From the NCBI GenBank assembly GCA_026400535.1, contig JAPLOU010000027.1, positions 1 to 64,000 on the forward strand: 64,000 nucleotides of DNA. The letters are read 5' to 3'. The notes under the pieces were generated by a model. The model searched no databases and was not told the DNA's origin. It saw nothing but the letters and a program-made list of their open reading frames with translations. This DNA is from Hyphomicrobiales bacterium (GTDB lineage: Bacteria > Pseudomonadota > Alphaproteobacteria > Rhizobiales > Beijerinckiaceae). The position numbers were made by a program, and so were the translations under genes. This document shows, in pieces, positions 9,801 to 22,180 of the stretch. Numbering within the stretch: the stretch's first letter is position 1; each line of letters begins with the position of its first letter.

Positions 9801-11042
9801 CCCGCCAGAAGCGCCGGGCTGTGTCGCGGTAGCGGTCGTTCCATTCGCCCCAGCCCGCAGGAAAGTTGCCAAGCTGATAGCCGCCCAGACCGATGTCCCA
9901 CGGCTCGGCGATCAGCTTGAGCCTGCTGAGGACTGGATCCTGCGCGATGGCCACGAGCAGCGGATGGTCCGGCTCGAAACCCGTCGCCCGCCGCCCGAGG
10001 GTAGCGGCCAGATCAAAGCGGAAGCCGTGCACGCCAGCCTGAGTCGCAAAGCGCCGGAGGCTGTCCATGGCCAGCCGCAGACCGCAGGGACGTTCCAGTG
10101 CGAGCGTGTTGCCGCAGCCGGCGTCATTCGCGTAAAGGCGCGGATTGTGCGGATCGAGCCGGTAGTAGCTGGCGTTGTCGAGCCCGCGCAGGGAAACGGT
10201 CGGGCCAAGCTCGTCGCCTTCGCCGCTATGATTGAGCACAACATCAAGGATCGTCTCGATGCCGCGCCCGGCAAGGCCTCCGACAGCCTCGCGCATTTCA
10301 GCCCAGCCGCCGGGCGCAAGCCGCGGATCAGGCGCCCCGAACAGCACGGGATTGTAGCCCCAGTAGTTGCTCAGGCCGAGCGGCGGCAGATGGCGCTCGT
10401 CAAGCCAGGCTGCAACCGGCATCAGTTCCACGGCGGTCACGCCGAGCCTGGCGAGGTGCGCGAGTGGCGCCGTTTCGACGAGTCCGGCGAAGCGGCCGCG
10501 CACCGCCTCGGGCACACCACGGTGCTGCTTGGTAAAGCCCCGCACATGCAGTTCATAGAGCACCGTGCGATCCCATGGCGAGATGGGCCCCGGCGACAGG
10601 GCCGGCAGCGGCGAGGTCACGATCGCCTTCGGCATGAACGGCGCGCTGTCGCTGGAATCAAAGGACAGGTCGGCGTCGGGGTGCCCCGGCACATGGGCGA
10701 ACATCGACGGATGAAGCGTGAACGGCCGGTCAATCAGGGCGCTGTGCGGGTCAAGCAGCAGCTTGTGCGCGTTGAACCTGTGGCCGTCACGCGGTGCGAA
10801 CGGACCATGGGCGCGCAGGCCGTAGCGCTGTCCGGACCGGATGCCTCCGACATGGCCATGCCAGACATCGCCGGTTCGTTCGGGCAGCGCCAGCCGCGCG
10901 ACCTCACGGTCATCCGCATCGAACAGACACAGCTCGATCCGCGTGGCACGGGCCGAGAACACGGCGACATTGATGCCGTCACCGACAGGCGTGACGCCCA
11001 TCGGCTCCGGCACACCGGGGCTGATGCGATGGTCTTGCGCCA

Positions 11043-11043
<1 letters not shown>
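6889..11043 (-). CDS. Fused glycogen debranching enzyme GlgX and 4-alpha-glucanotransferase MalQ
   Basis: Single 1384-residue frame with two complete carbohydrate enzymes. Residues 1 to about 675 are an isoamylase-type debranching enzyme (CBM48 plus GH13) with GFRFDL near 343 (nucleophile Asp), IAEPWDIG near 378 (acid/base Glu) and TAHDGLT near 451. Residues from about 685 to 1384 are amylomaltase (GH77), starting with a short MalQ N-domain (AAGIEPEWWDV). It continues with LRIDHAMGL near 1146, VIGEDLGTVP near 1194 and GTHDLPTLAGW near 1245. All catalytic acids are present in both halves, so neither looks dead. Debranching would release maltooligosaccharides that the second half disproportionates to feed phosphorylase. 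The start overlaps the pgm stop by one base. It is the last glycogen gene of the run. Confidence 0.93.
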
Positions 11044-12695
<1,652 letters not shown>

Positions 12696-12699
12696 TCAA

Positions 12700-14136
12700 T
12701 CAGTGCTGCGCCCGCCCTGCCAGCGCGCGATAGAGGTTTGCATAGGCCTTCGCCGGCGCGTCCCATGACACGTCCTGCGCCATCCCGCAGCGAACCAGCG
12801 CCTTGAACGCCCTTGGGGTGTGATGGAGCGCGATGGCACGGTCAAGTGCGGCCGCAAGGCCCGCTTCATTGACGGCGTCGAACACGATCCCGGTGCGCCC
12901 GTCTGCGACGGTGTCGGCAAGCCCCCCGACCTTGCTCACCACCGGTATTGTTCCATAGCGCAGCGCGCAAAGCTGGGTGAGACCGCATGGCTCGAACCGG
13001 GACGGAACAATCAGGAAGTCGCTTCCCGCCTGGATCTGATGCGCAAGCGTCTCGTCATAGCCGATCGTGCAGGCGACGGTGCCCGGATGCGCGTCGGCCA
13101 GTGTCGTGAAAGCGGTTTCGAGCTCCGGCTCGCCGGCACCGAGCAGCACCATCTGGGCGCCGCCCGCGATCAGGCGCGGCAGGGCGGCGGGCAGCAGGTC
13201 GAGCCCTTTCTGCCAGGACAGCCGGCTGATGACGCCGAACAGCGGTGCGTCGGGCATGACGGAAAGTCCGAGGCGTTCCTGCAAGGCGGCCTTGTTTGCC
13301 GGCTTTCCGTTCAGGCTGGACGCCTTGTATGGCGCGGCAATGAGGGGGTCGCTGGCAGGGTTCCAGACCCTGGTGTCGATCCCGTTCAGGATGCCGCTGA
13401 CAGCGTCGCTGCGGTAGCGCAGCAGGCCGTCGAGGCCCATGCCGCCTTCGACCGTGCGGATCTCGTCGGCATAGGTCGGCGAGACCGTGGTGACGTGGCT
13501 CGACAACTGCAGGCCGGCTTTCAGATAGCCGATCATCCCGTGATGCTCGATGCCGTCGAAGCGGAAGGCGTCGTCCGGCAATCCGAGGCGGGGCAGCAGC
13601 GAGGCCGGGAACTGCCCCTGGAAGGCGAGGTTGTGCACCGTCATCACCGATGCAGGGGGCCGTGGACCCCCATAGGCGAGGTAGGCGGCCGTCAGGCCCG
13701 CCTGCCAGTCATGGGCATGCAGGATGGCCGGTCTGTAGCTCCGGATCGCGCCGCGTCCGATGCTCGCCCCGACGGCGGCGAGGGCGGCAAAGCGGATGGC
13801 ATTGTCCGGCCAGTCTCGGCCGTCAGGCCCGAGATAGGGGTTGCCGGGGCGTTCATAAAGATGGCTTGCCGAGAGCACGAGAAGGTCCAGCCCCGCAACG
13901 GCGCCGCTCAGCACGGTTGCCGGTCCCCCGAACAGGTCAGGAAGGACGAGAGCGGCCCCAGATCGATCCAGGGCCGCAAGCACAGGCGGATAGCCCGGCA
14001 CGAGCGTGGTCACGGCCACACCCTGCCGTCCAAGGGCCGCAGGCAATGCCCCCACGACATCGGCCAGCCCGCCCGTCTTGACCAGCGGGAAGATCTCCGA
14101 CGCAACAGCCAGGACCTCAAGCGTCTGTCGTGTCAT
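12700..14136 (-). CDS. glgA: Glycogen synthase (ADP-glucose, GT5)
   Basis: 478-residue GT5 glycogen synthase transferring glucose from ADP-glucose to the non-reducing end of an alpha-1,4 glucan. The N-terminal donor-binding motif [13 protein letters not shown] is near residues 20-32. The acceptor-side [10 protein letters not shown] and HAHDWQ are in the first Rossmann domain. The C-terminal E-x7-E signature is in [12 protein letters not shown]. Length is standard. The start ATG overlaps the glgC stop by four bases, so the donor-making and donor-using enzymes are translationally coupled. The gene lacks GT4-type features. Confidence 0.96.
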   Translation of the reverse strand: MTRQTLEVLAVASEIFPLVKTGGLADVVGALPAALGRQGVAVTTLVPGYPPVLAALDRSGAALVLPDLFGGPATVLSGAVAGLDLLVLSASHLYERPGNPYLGPDGRDWPDNAIRFAALAAVGASIGRGAIRSYRPAILHAHDWQAGLTAAYLAYGGPRPPASVMTVHNLAFQGQFPASLLPRLGLPDDAFRFDGIEHHGMIGYLKAGLQLSSHVTTVSPTYADEIRTVEGGMGLDGLLRYRSDAVSGILNGIDTRVWNPASDPLIAAPYKASSLNGKPANKAALQERLGLSVMPDAPLFGVISRLSWQKGLDLLPAALPRLIAGGAQMVLLGAGEPELETAFTTLADAHPGTVACTIGYDETLAHQIQAGSDFLIVPSRFEPCGLTQLCALRYGTIPVVSKVGGLADTVADGRTGIVFDAVNEAGLAAALDRAIALHHTPRAFKALVRCGMAQDVSWDAPAKAYANLYRALAGRAQH

Positions 14137-15443
14137 CCGAGCCGGTCAATCATCGATTGCGTGATCAGGCAGATGCCGCTTTCGGTGCGGCGGAAGCGTT
14201 TGGCGTCCTCGATCGGATCTTCGCCGACGACAAGCCCGTCCGGGACATGCACGCCGCGGTCGACGACCACGCGCGTCAGTCGGGCCGACCGGCCCACTTC
14301 GACATAAGGCAGGATCACCGCCTCCTCGATCTTGCTGAAGGAGTTGATCCGCGCGCCCGTGCACAGCAGCGTCCGCTTCAGCGTCGCGCCCGACACGATG
14401 CAGCCGCCTGACACCAGCGAGGACAAGGCCATGCCGCGCCGTCCGTCCTCGTCATGCACGAATTTGGCTGGCGGCGTGATCTCGCCATAGGTCCAGATCG
14501 GCCAGTCCTTGTCGTAAAGATCAAGGTCCGGAACGATGTCGGTCAGGTCGATGTTGGCCTGCCAGTAGGCGTCGATGGTGCCGACGTCGCGCCAGTAGGA
14601 GGCGGCCTCCTTGCTGGACCGAACGCAGGAGCGGGAGAAATGGTGGGCGAAGGCGCGCCCGTTCTTGACGAGATAGGGGATGATGTCCTTGCCAAAGTCG
14701 CGGCTTGAGGTGGGATCGCTTGCATCCCGCGTCAGTTCATCAAGCAGGAATCGTGTCTTGAAGACATAGATGCCCATGCTGGCCAGCGCGACGTCCGGCT
14801 TTCCCGGCATGGCGGGCGGATCCTTCGGCTTTTCAAGGAAGTCGATGATCCGGTCTTTCGCGTCGACATGCATCACGCCAAAGCCCGACGCTTCGCGCCT
14901 CGGCACCTCGAGACAGCCGATCGTCACATCAGCATTGGTGTTGACATGCTGCTGGAGCATATGCTCGTAGTCCATCTTGTAGACATGGTCGCCGGCCAGG
15001 ATGACCATGTACTCGGCCCCGGCGCCGTCGATGATGTCGATGTTCTGGTAGACCGCGTCCGCCGTCCCGGCATACCACTGGTCTTCGGAGATGCGCTGGC
15101 TGGCGGGCAGGATATCGAAGCTCTCGTTGCGCTCCTGCCGGAAGAAGTTCCAGCCCCGCTGCAGATGCCGGATCAGGCTGTGAGCCTTGTACTGCGTGGC
15201 CACCCCGATGCGGCGGATGCCGGAGTTAAGCGCATTCGACAGCGCGAAGTCGATGATCCGCGACTTGCCGCCGAAATAGACGGCCGGTTTGGCGCGGCGG
15301 TCAGTGAGCTCCATCAGCCGGCTGCCGCGCCCGCCCGCCAGCACATAGGCCATGGCCGAGCGAGACAGCGGCGCGCTGGCCCCGACCGCGCGGTTGATGG
15401 AGGGCGTCGCGTCGGCGTCGCTGGTTCTGATCCGTGTCGGCAT
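14133..15443 (-). CDS. glgC: Glucose-1-phosphate adenylyltransferase
   Basis: ADP-glucose pyrophosphorylase making ADP-glucose from ATP and glucose-1-phosphate, usually the committed and allosterically controlled step of bacterial glycogen synthesis. The nucleotidyltransferase signature [13 protein letters not shown] is followed by [12 protein letters not shown]. The catalytic Asp region lies in [11 protein letters not shown]. The C-terminal left-handed beta-helix hexapeptide region begins near residue 320. The ATG at 15443 gives 436 residues. An in-frame ATG at 15473 adds ten residues and cannot be excluded. The stop overlaps the glgA start; glgB ends 55 bases upstream of the chosen start. 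Confidence 0.95.
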   Translation of the reverse strand: MPTRIRTSDADATPSINRAVGASAPLSRSAMAYVLAGGRGSRLMELTDRRAKPAVYFGGKSRIIDFALSNALNSGIRRIGVATQYKAHSLIRHLQRGWNFFRQERNESFDILPASQRISEDQWYAGTADAVYQNIDIIDGAGAEYMVILAGDHVYKMDYEHMLQQHVNTNADVTIGCLEVPRREASGFGVMHVDAKDRIIDFLEKPKDPPAMPGKPDVALASMGIYVFKTRFLLDELTRDASDPTSSRDFGKDIIPYLVKNGRAFAHHFSRSCVRSSKEAASYWRDVGTIDAYWQANIDLTDIVPDLDLYDKDWPIWTYGEITPPAKFVHDEDGRRGMALSSLVSGGCIVSGATLKRTLLCTGARINSFSKIEEAVILPYVEVGRSARLTRVVVDRGVHVPDGLVVGEDPIEDAKRFRRTESGICLITQSMIDRLG

Positions 15444-15498
15444 TCCCGTGCGCTCCCTCGTCCGGCGCTGCATGAGCGGCCTTGGTGTCGCGCCTTGG

Positions 15499-17709
15499 TC
15501 AGGCGCTTTGTCCGTCAGATTCGTATGTCATGTAGACCGTGGCAAGGGGTGGCACCGTGATCTGCGCCGAAGCATCGAAACCATGTTGCGGTTGCGGTTC
15601 GGCGAAGGCCATGCCGCGGTTGCCGATCCCCGCGCCGCCATAGATTTCGGCGTCGGTGTTGAGGATCTCGCGCCAGCGTCCGGCATGCGGCAAGCCGATC
15701 CTGTAGCCCTCGCGCGGAACGGGTGTGAAGTTGCAGACCACCGCCACGGGCGGGGCGCCGTCATCGGACAGGCGCAGCCAGGCGAGCACGGATTGCTCGC
15801 TGTCATCCGCCACGATCCAGCGGAAGCCGGCGGGCTCGCAGTCGAGCCGATGCAGGGCTGGCCTGTTGCAGTAAAGATGATTGAGGTCGCGCACCAGCCG
15901 CTGCACGCCGGCATGCAGGGACATCTCGCGCAGGTGCCAGTCAATCGAGGTATCATGGTTCCATTCGCGCTGCTGGGCAAACTCCTGGCCCATGAACAGC
16001 AGCTTCTTGCCCGGATGCCCCCACATGAAGCCGTAATAGGCCCTCAGATTGGCAAAGCGCTGCCACTCGTCACCGGGCATGCGGCCGAGGATCGTGCCTT
16101 TGCCGTGCACCACCTCGTCATGCGACAGCGGCAGAACGAAGTTCTCGCTGAAGGCGTAGAGCAGCCCGAAGGTCATTTTGTCATGATGCCAGCGGCGATG
16201 GGCGGGGTCCTTGGCCATGTACTGGAGCGTGTCGTTCATCCAGCCCATGTTCCACTTGAAGCCGAAGCCGAGCCCGCCCGCATGCACCGGCTGCGACACG
16301 CCCGGCCAGGCGGTCGATTCCTCCGCGATGGTGATCGCGCCCGGAAACCGGCCATAGACCAGCGTGTTCATGGTCTGCAGAAATCGGACGGCTTCATGGT
16401 TCTGGTTGCCGCCCTCGGCATTGGGCAGCCATTCGCCGTGCTTGCGCGAGTAGTCGAGGTAGAGCATCGACGCAACGGCATCGACCCTGAGCGCGTCAAC
16501 GTGAAATTCATCGAGCCAGTAGAGCGCGTTGGCGGCCAGGACATTGGCCACCTCGCGGCGTCCGAAGTCGTAGATGGCAGTGTTCCAGTCGGGATGGAAG
16601 CCGCGCCGCGGGTCGGCATGCTCGTACAGCGCCGTGCCATCGAATTGCGCGAGCCCGTGCACGTCGACAGGGAAATGGGCCGGGACCCAGTCGATGATGA
16701 TGCCGAGCCCCGCCTGGTGCGCGGCATCCACGAAACGGCGGAAGCCGTCGGCATCGCCAAAGCGGCTGGTGGGGGCGAACAGTCCGATCGGCTGGTAGCC
16801 CCAGGATGCGTCAAGCGGGTGCTCCGACACAGGCATCAGCTCGATATGGGTGAAGCCCATGCCCGCCGCATAGGGAACCAGTTGCGCGGCCAGTTCGTCA
16901 TAGCTCGGAAAGCCGCCATCCTCGTTTCGCCGCCAAGAGCCGAGATGGACCTCATAGATCGACATTGGCAACCGCCGCCGGTCACCGCTGCCGCGTCCGG
17001 CCATCCATGCAGCGTCGCGCCAGTGATGACGGCTTGGCGGCGCGACGCGCGAGGCCGTGGAAGGCCGGACCTCGGCCTGCTGGCCCATCGGGTCGGCCTT
17101 CAGCGGCAGCAACCTTCCGTCCTGAGCCAGCACCTCGAACTTGTAGGCGCAACCCGGCGATGGTCCGGGAACAAAGATTTCCCATAACCCGGATGTGACC
17201 CTGCGGCGCATCGGATGCCGGCGACCGTCCCAGTCATTGAAGTCGCCGACCACGGAGACCCGGTCGGCATGGGGCGCCCATACGGCGAAATGGACGCCGT
17301 CAATCCCGTGGTGCCGCATTGGATGAGCGCCCAGCCGCTGATAGAGCGTGCAGTGGGTTCCCTCGACCAGCAGGTAGTCGTCCACTTCGCCAAGCAGGGG
17401 CGGCAGGCGGTAAGGATCATCGATCAGCCAGCGTCCCGCCGCGTTGGACGCTTCCAGCCGGTAAGGATCCGTGACAGGCACCGGCAGCAGGCCCTCGAAA
17501 AAGCCCGCATCATGGCGCCTCGTCAGGTCGGCGATCCATGTGCCGGACTGGCCCAGCACTGAGACGGCTTCGGCATGCGGAACGAAGGCGCGCATCACCG
17601 TGCCGGAAGCACAGCTGTGCGGCCCAAGCAGCGCAAACGGATCATGGTGGCGGGCCTCGACCAGTGCGGCAATCTCGGCATCCGTTGCGCGCCACGGGTC
17701 CACGGCCAT
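15499..17709 (-). CDS. glgB: 1,4-alpha-glucan branching enzyme (GH13)
   Basis: 736-residue branching enzyme that cuts alpha-1,4 chains and re-attaches them in alpha-1,6 linkage. It has the long N-terminal form (N1 domain plus CBM48, about residues 1-220), then the GH13 barrel. Catalytic motifs are [13 protein letters not shown] (nucleophile Asp), [10 protein letters not shown] (Glu) and [11 protein letters not shown] (Asp). The diagnostic [15 protein letters not shown] is present. The C-terminal beta domain follows to the stop. It sits between glgP and glgC on the same strand with short gaps of 27 and 55 bases. Confidence 0.96.
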   Translation of the reverse strand: MAVDPWRATDAEIAALVEARHHDPFALLGPHSCASGTVMRAFVPHAEAVSVLGQSGTWIADLTRRHDAGFFEGLLPVPVTDPYRLEASNAAGRWLIDDPYRLPPLLGEVDDYLLVEGTHCTLYQRLGAHPMRHHGIDGVHFAVWAPHADRVSVVGDFNDWDGRRHPMRRRVTSGLWEIFVPGPSPGCAYKFEVLAQDGRLLPLKADPMGQQAEVRPSTASRVAPPSRHHWRDAAWMAGRGSGDRRRLPMSIYEVHLGSWRRNEDGGFPSYDELAAQLVPYAAGMGFTHIELMPVSEHPLDASWGYQPIGLFAPTSRFGDADGFRRFVDAAHQAGLGIIIDWVPAHFPVDVHGLAQFDGTALYEHADPRRGFHPDWNTAIYDFGRREVANVLAANALYWLDEFHVDALRVDAVASMLYLDYSRKHGEWLPNAEGGNQNHEAVRFLQTMNTLVYGRFPGAITIAEESTAWPGVSQPVHAGGLGFGFKWNMGWMNDTLQYMAKDPAHRRWHHDKMTFGLLYAFSENFVLPLSHDEVVHGKGTILGRMPGDEWQRFANLRAYYGFMWGHPGKKLLFMGQEFAQQREWNHDTSIDWHLREMSLHAGVQRLVRDLNHLYCNRPALHRLDCEPAGFRWIVADDSEQSVLAWLRLSDDGAPPVAVVCNFTPVPREGYRIGLPHAGRWREILNTDAEIYGGAGIGNRGMAFAEPQPQHGFDASAQITVPPLATVYMTYESDGQSA

Positions 17710-17736
17710 CTCAGCGGCTCAACTGGGGCAAGGGCG

Positions 17737-20199
17737 TCATGCGGGAGAGCCGACTTTCCAGATCTCGGACGCATACTCGGCAATCGCGCGGTCCGATGAG
17801 AACCATCCCATCCGGGCCGTATTGAGGATCGCCTTGCTCCACCATTGGGCCGGCTGCCACCAGAGGTCGTCGAGCCTGCGCTGGGCGCCGAAATAGCTGT
17901 CGAAATCGCCCGCGACCATGAAGTGATCGTGATAGGTCACGGCATCGACGAGCCCCCTGAAACGGTCCGGCTCGTCGGGCGAGAACACGCCGCCCCGCAA
18001 CGCATCCAGAACCTCCTTCAGCACGGGCGATCCTGCAATGGTGGACTGCATGTCGATGCCCTTCATCCGCCGCGCTGCCACCTCCACCGTGGTCATGCCG
18101 AAGATGAAGATGTTGTCGGCTCCGACATGGTCCTGCATCTCCACATTGGCGCCGTCGAGCGTGCCGATCGTGAGCGCGCCGTTCAGGGCAAACTTCATGT
18201 TGCCGGTGCCGGAGGCCTCCATGCCGGCGGTGGAGATCTGCTCGGAGAGGTCGGCTGCCGGGATGATCGCCTCCGCCAGCGAAACGTTGTAGTTCGGCAC
18301 GAACACCACCTTGAGCAGGCCCCGGATCGCCGGGTCGCCGTTGACCACGCGCGCCACGTCATTCGCCAGCTTGATGATCAGCTTGGCCTGATGATAGCTC
18401 GCCGCCGCCTTGCCGGCGAAGATCTTGACGCGCGGCGTCCAGTCCTTCGTCGGCTGGGCCCGGATCGCGTCATACAGCGCGATCGTTTCGAGGATATTGA
18501 GCAGCTGGCGCTTGTACTCGTGAATGCGCTTGATCTGCACATCGAACAGCGCGTCCGGATCGAGCTTGATGCCGAGCCGTTCCTTGACGATGGCGGCGAG
18601 CACGAGCTTGTTGGCCCGCCTTTCGGCCCTGAAGCGCTGGCGGAAGGCAGCATCCTGCGCAAACGGCTCCAGCGCGGTGAGCCCGGATGGATCATCCATC
18701 AGGCGCGGGCCGGCCGCCTCCACAAGCAGACGCGTCAGGCCCGGATTGGCCTCGAACAGCCAGCGCCGGAAGGTGATGCCATTGGTCTTGTTGACGATCC
18801 GGCCCGGAAACACGCTGTTGAGGTCGTGAAACACGGTCTGCCGCATCAGGTCCGTGTGCAGCGCCGAGACGCCGTTGACCTTGTGCGAGCCGATAAAGGC
18901 GAGGTTACCCATGCGGACCCGGCGGCCATTGTGCTCGTCGATCAGCGAGACGGACGACATCAACCCATCATCGAGCGCCGGATTGCGACGGATGGCTTCG
19001 AGTTGTGCCGCGTTCATCAGATAGATGATCTGCATGTGGCGCGGCAGCAGCCGTTCGAGCAGCGGCACGGGCCAGCTCTCGAGCGCTTCGGGCAGCAAGG
19101 TGTGGTTGGTGTAGGAAAAGGTGTGGCGTGTGATGTCCCAGGCCTCGTCCCAGTCCACCATGTGCTCGTCGACGAGAATGCGCATCAGCTCCGGCACGGC
19201 GATGGCAGGGTGGGTGTCGTTGAGCTGGATCGCGGCGTGGTCGGACAAGGTCTTGACCGTGACGTGCTGGCTGATGTGCCGGCGCACCAGGTCCTGCAGC
19301 GAGGCGGAGGCAAAGAAGTACTCCTGCCGCAGGCGCAACTCCTGCCCCGCAGGCGTCGCGTCGGAGGGATACAGCACCTTCGAGACCGCCTCGAGCCTAA
19401 CGCGGTCCGCGAGTGCCCCGACATGGTCACCGCGGTTGAAGGCGTCCAGCCTGAGCGGGTCGCTTGACTTGGCTGACCACAGCCGCAGCGTGTTGACATG
19501 CTGTCCGCGCCAGCCGACCACCGGCGTGTCATAGGCGACGGCGTCGACCGTTTCGGCCGGGCGCCAGACATGGTGCGTCGCGCCATCGACACGGGTCAGC
19601 GCTTCCACCGCGCCGCCAAAGCCGACGGGATAGGCAACTTCCGGTCGTTCGAACTCCCAGGGATTGCCGAAGGACAGCCAGTTCTCGGGATACTCCAGTT
19701 GCCAGCCATCCTTGATGCGCTGGCGGAACAAGCCGTGATCGTATCGGATGCCATAGCCATAGGCGGCGATCGACAGGGTCGCCATGCTTTCCATGAAGCA
19801 AGCCGCGAGCCGGCCGAGCCCGCCATTGCCGAGCGCCGCGTCCGGCTCGAGCGCCCGCAGGCGCTCAAGGTCGACGCCCAGGCCAGCCAGCGCACTGCGC
19901 GCCGTCGCCGTCAGGCCCAGATTGCCGAGCGCGTCGCCGAGCAGCCGGCCGATCAGGAATTCGAGCGACAGGTAGTAGACCCGTTTGCGCCCATCGCCAT
20001 AGACCGTCCGTGTCGTCTGCATCCAGCGGTCGACGATGCGGTCACGTGTCGCCAGCACAGTGGCGATCAGCCAGTCCCGGTCCGAGGCCTTGTCCGGATC
20101 CTTGCCGACGTCATAGGTCAGTTTCGACAAGATTGCGTCCGCGAACGCGTCGCTCGCCTTGCTCGAAAGGGGCTGTGGCGCTGGGCTTGTGCTGGGCAT
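17737..20199 (-). CDS. glgP: Glycogen/starch/alpha-glucan phosphorylase
   Basis: 820-residue GT35 phosphorylase releasing glucose-1-phosphate from glycogen with PLP as cofactor. The PLP-lysine signature EASGTGNMKFALNGALTIGTLD is near residue 655-675, and the active-site loop NDTHPAIAVPELMRIL is near 330. The ATG at 20199 is preferred; a GTG at 20205 adds two residues. Length matches the E. coli GlgP/MalP type. A TATAGT sequence upstream on the coding strand could be a -10 box, but its spacing to any -35 is poor. It is preceded by pyk at 83 bases and followed by glgB at 27 bases. Confidence 0.95.
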   Translation of the reverse strand: MPSTSPAPQPLSSKASDAFADAILSKLTYDVGKDPDKASDRDWLIATVLATRDRIVDRWMQTTRTVYGDGRKRVYYLSLEFLIGRLLGDALGNLGLTATARSALAGLGVDLERLRALEPDAALGNGGLGRLAACFMESMATLSIAAYGYGIRYDHGLFRQRIKDGWQLEYPENWLSFGNPWEFERPEVAYPVGFGGAVEALTRVDGATHHVWRPAETVDAVAYDTPVVGWRGQHVNTLRLWSAKSSDPLRLDAFNRGDHVGALADRVRLEAVSKVLYPSDATPAGQELRLRQEYFFASASLQDLVRRHISQHVTVKTLSDHAAIQLNDTHPAIAVPELMRILVDEHMVDWDEAWDITRHTFSYTNHTLLPEALESWPVPLLERLLPRHMQIIYLMNAAQLEAIRRNPALDDGLMSSVSLIDEHNGRRVRMGNLAFIGSHKVNGVSALHTDLMRQTVFHDLNSVFPGRIVNKTNGITFRRWLFEANPGLTRLLVEAAGPRLMDDPSGLTALEPFAQDAAFRQRFRAERRANKLVLAAIVKERLGIKLDPDALFDVQIKRIHEYKRQLLNILETIALYDAIRAQPTKDWTPRVKIFAGKAAASYHQAKLIIKLANDVARVVNGDPAIRGLLKVVFVPNYNVSLAEAIIPAADLSEQISTAGMEASGTGNMKFALNGALTIGTLDGANVEMQDHVGADNIFIFGMTTVEVAARRMKGIDMQSTIAGSPVLKEVLDALRGGVFSPDEPDRFRGLVDAVTYHDHFMVAGDFDSYFGAQRRLDDLWWQPAQWWSKAILNTARMGWFSSDRAIAEYASEIWKVGSPA

Positions 20200-20288
20200 G
20201 GGCACCGATGGTCTGGGGCGTTGATCGGAAAGCGGGGTCAGGACAGCGCGTCACTATAGCGAAGCGCGGGGATCAGCGCGAGGCAAAC

Positions 20289-21734
20289 TCACGCGAGCGC
20301 AGCATGCTCCTGTGTGACGTAGGCGATGCGGACCATGTTGGTCGCGCCGGGCTTGCCGAAGGGGACCCCGGCCACGATCGTGATGCGGTCGCCGACCTTT
20401 GCGTAGCCCTCGCGCACCGCGAACTTGCACGCGCGCGACGCCATGTCCTCCATGTCGCTGGCATCCTTGGTGAGCACCGGGTGCACGCCCCAGACCAGGG
20501 TCAACCGCCGCGCCGTGGCGCGGTTTGGCGTCAGAGCGATCACCGTTGAGTTGGGCCGTTCGCGGGCGATGCGCATGGCTGTCGAGCCCGACGAGGTCCA
20601 GGCGCAGATCGCGGTGAGATTGAGCGTATCGGTGATCTGGTGCGCCGAAGCGGCGATCGCGTCCGCGCCCGTCATCTCCGGCTTCGCCCGCTGCCCGTCG
20701 ATAAGCGCGCGGTAAACCGGGTCGCTCTCCACCTCCTCGGCGATGCGGTTCATCATCGTGACCGATTCGATCGGATAGACGCCAGAGGCGCTTTCCGCCG
20801 ACAGCATCACGGCGTCAGCGCCTTCGAACACGGCCGTCGCAACATCCGAGACCTCGGCGCGGGTCGGGACGGGCGCCGTGATCATGCTTTCCAGCATCTG
20901 GGTTGCCACCACCACCGGCTTGCCGGTCCGTCGTGCGGCGCGGGTGATGCGCTTCTGCGTGCCCGGAACCTTTTCGAGCGGCATCTCGACGCCGAGATCG
21001 CCGCGCGCCACCATCAGCGCGTCGGCGGCCTCCATGATCGCGTCGAGCCTCAGCACGGCCTGGGGCTTTTCGATCTTGGCGAGGATCGCAGCGCGTCGGC
21101 CCACGATCTTGCGCAGGTCGGCAATGTCCTCGGGGCGCTGCACGAACGACAGCGCGATCCAGTCCACGCCGACCTCCGCCGCGACCTCGGCATCGGCCCG
21201 ATCCTTGTCCGTCATGGCGGAGACGGGGATAACCGTGTCGGGCAGACTGACACCCTTGCGGGCCTTGAGCATTCCACCGATGACGACGCGGGTCACCGCT
21301 CTGGTCTTGCTGGCGGTCTCGACGACCAGCTTGAGCTTGCCATCATCGAGAATGAGCGCATGACCCTTCTCCAGCGCCTCAAGGATCTCGGGATGTGGCA
21401 GATGCACCCTTGTCGCATCGCCAGCCTTCTTGTCGCTGTCGAGGGTGAACTTCGCCCCGACCTCGAGCATCACGCCGGCTTCGTCCGCAAAAGCCCCGAC
21501 GCGCAGCTTTGGGCCCTGCAGGTCGACCAAGATGCCGACCGGCCGGCGATAGATGTTCTCCAGGGCGCGGAGCATCGCGACCTTCTCCGCCAGCTGTTCG
21601 CGTGGCAGGTGGCTCATGTTGAGGCGGAAGACATCGGCCCCGGCTTCAAAGAGCTTGCCGGCCATCTCCGGATTGGAGGACGCCGGGCCGAGCGTGGCGA
21701 GTATCTTGACGCGGCGGTGGCGGCGCATGGTCAT
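20289..21734 (-). CDS. pyk: Pyruvate kinase
   Basis: 481-residue pyruvate kinase converting phosphoenolpyruvate and ADP to pyruvate and ATP. The barrel begins VKILATLGPASS. LAKIEKPQAV contains the catalytic Lys region. MVARGDLGVEMPLEKV and the family signature VATQMLESMI follow, and VMLSAESASGVYP is just downstream. The C-terminal domain ends with typical GDRITIVAGVPFG. In rhizobia pyk commonly neighbours DUF1036, as here (15 bases away). Here the same strand continues into glycogen phosphorylase, so glycogen breakdown and the last glycolytic step are physically linked. Confidence 0.96.
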   Translation of the reverse strand: MTMRRHRRVKILATLGPASSNPEMAGKLFEAGADVFRLNMSHLPREQLAEKVAMLRALENIYRRPVGILVDLQGPKLRVGAFADEAGVMLEVGAKFTLDSDKKAGDATRVHLPHPEILEALEKGHALILDDGKLKLVVETASKTRAVTRVVIGGMLKARKGVSLPDTVIPVSAMTDKDRADAEVAAEVGVDWIALSFVQRPEDIADLRKIVGRRAAILAKIEKPQAVLRLDAIMEAADALMVARGDLGVEMPLEKVPGTQKRITRAARRTGKPVVVATQMLESMITAPVPTRAEVSDVATAVFEGADAVMLSAESASGVYPIESVTMMNRIAEEVESDPVYRALIDGQRAKPEMTGADAIAASAHQITDTLNLTAICAWTSSGSTAMRIARERPNSTVIALTPNRATARRLTLVWGVHPVLTKDASDMEDMASRACKFAVREGYAKVGDRITIVAGVPFGKPGATNMVRIAYVTQEHAALA

Positions 21735-21748
21735 CGGGTGTCCGTTCT

Positions 21749-22180
21749 CTAACGCGGCGCGTCAGTGAGTTGAATGGTCCAGCTTTTCTGCTCGCCGGTA
21801 TCGACCTCGAAGAAACTGGCCCGCTCGAAGCCGCGCGGCAGGCAGTCCTCGATACCACGGATCGTGAATTCCCGGTTGCGAACACACATGATCGACTTTC
21901 CGGTCCACTCGCCGCCTTTGTCATAGTCGATGGCGTGGATGTAGTAGAACCGCGCCGCGAGTGTGCCGCGCAGGATCGTTTCGCAGCCGCGCGGGCTCAG
22001 GTTCCACCATCCTTCGGTGATCCAGCCTTGCGCATCGCGGTAGCCCAGCGCAACCCCGACGCGGCTGCCGGTGGTGTTGCAGATCCGGAGGTCAGCTCTT
22101 GCAACACTCGACAGCAGCAGTCCCGACAGCACCGTCAGGCTGGCCAGTCCGAAGCGCTTGGAGAGGTTGGAGCGGCTCAT
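21749..22180 (-). CDS. DUF1036 domain secreted protein
   Basis: 143-residue protein with an N-terminal signal peptide (hydrophobic run after RSNLSKRFG, probable cleavage after VARA). It is followed by a DUF1036 domain starting with LRICNTTGSRVGVALGYRD. Conserved Trp and Cys residues (GWWNLSPRGCETIL, IMCVRN, EDCLPRG) suggest a small disulfide-stabilised periplasmic domain. Function of the family is unknown. Its start overlaps the glycerate kinase stop by four bases, and pyk starts 15 bases downstream. That is a conserved rhizobial neighbourhood. Confidence 0.85.
   Translation of the reverse strand: MSRSNLSKRFGLASLTVLSGLLLSSVARADLRICNTTGSRVGVALGYRDAQGWITEGWWNLSPRGCETILRGTLAARFYYIHAIDYDKGGEWTGKSIMCVRNREFTIRGIEDCLPRGFERASFFEVDTGEQKSWTIQLTDAPR

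Noticed and set aside
20255-20262. TATAGT on the minus strand as a -10 box for glgP
   Set aside because: No acceptable -35 at 16-18 bases; not strong enough to call a promoter.
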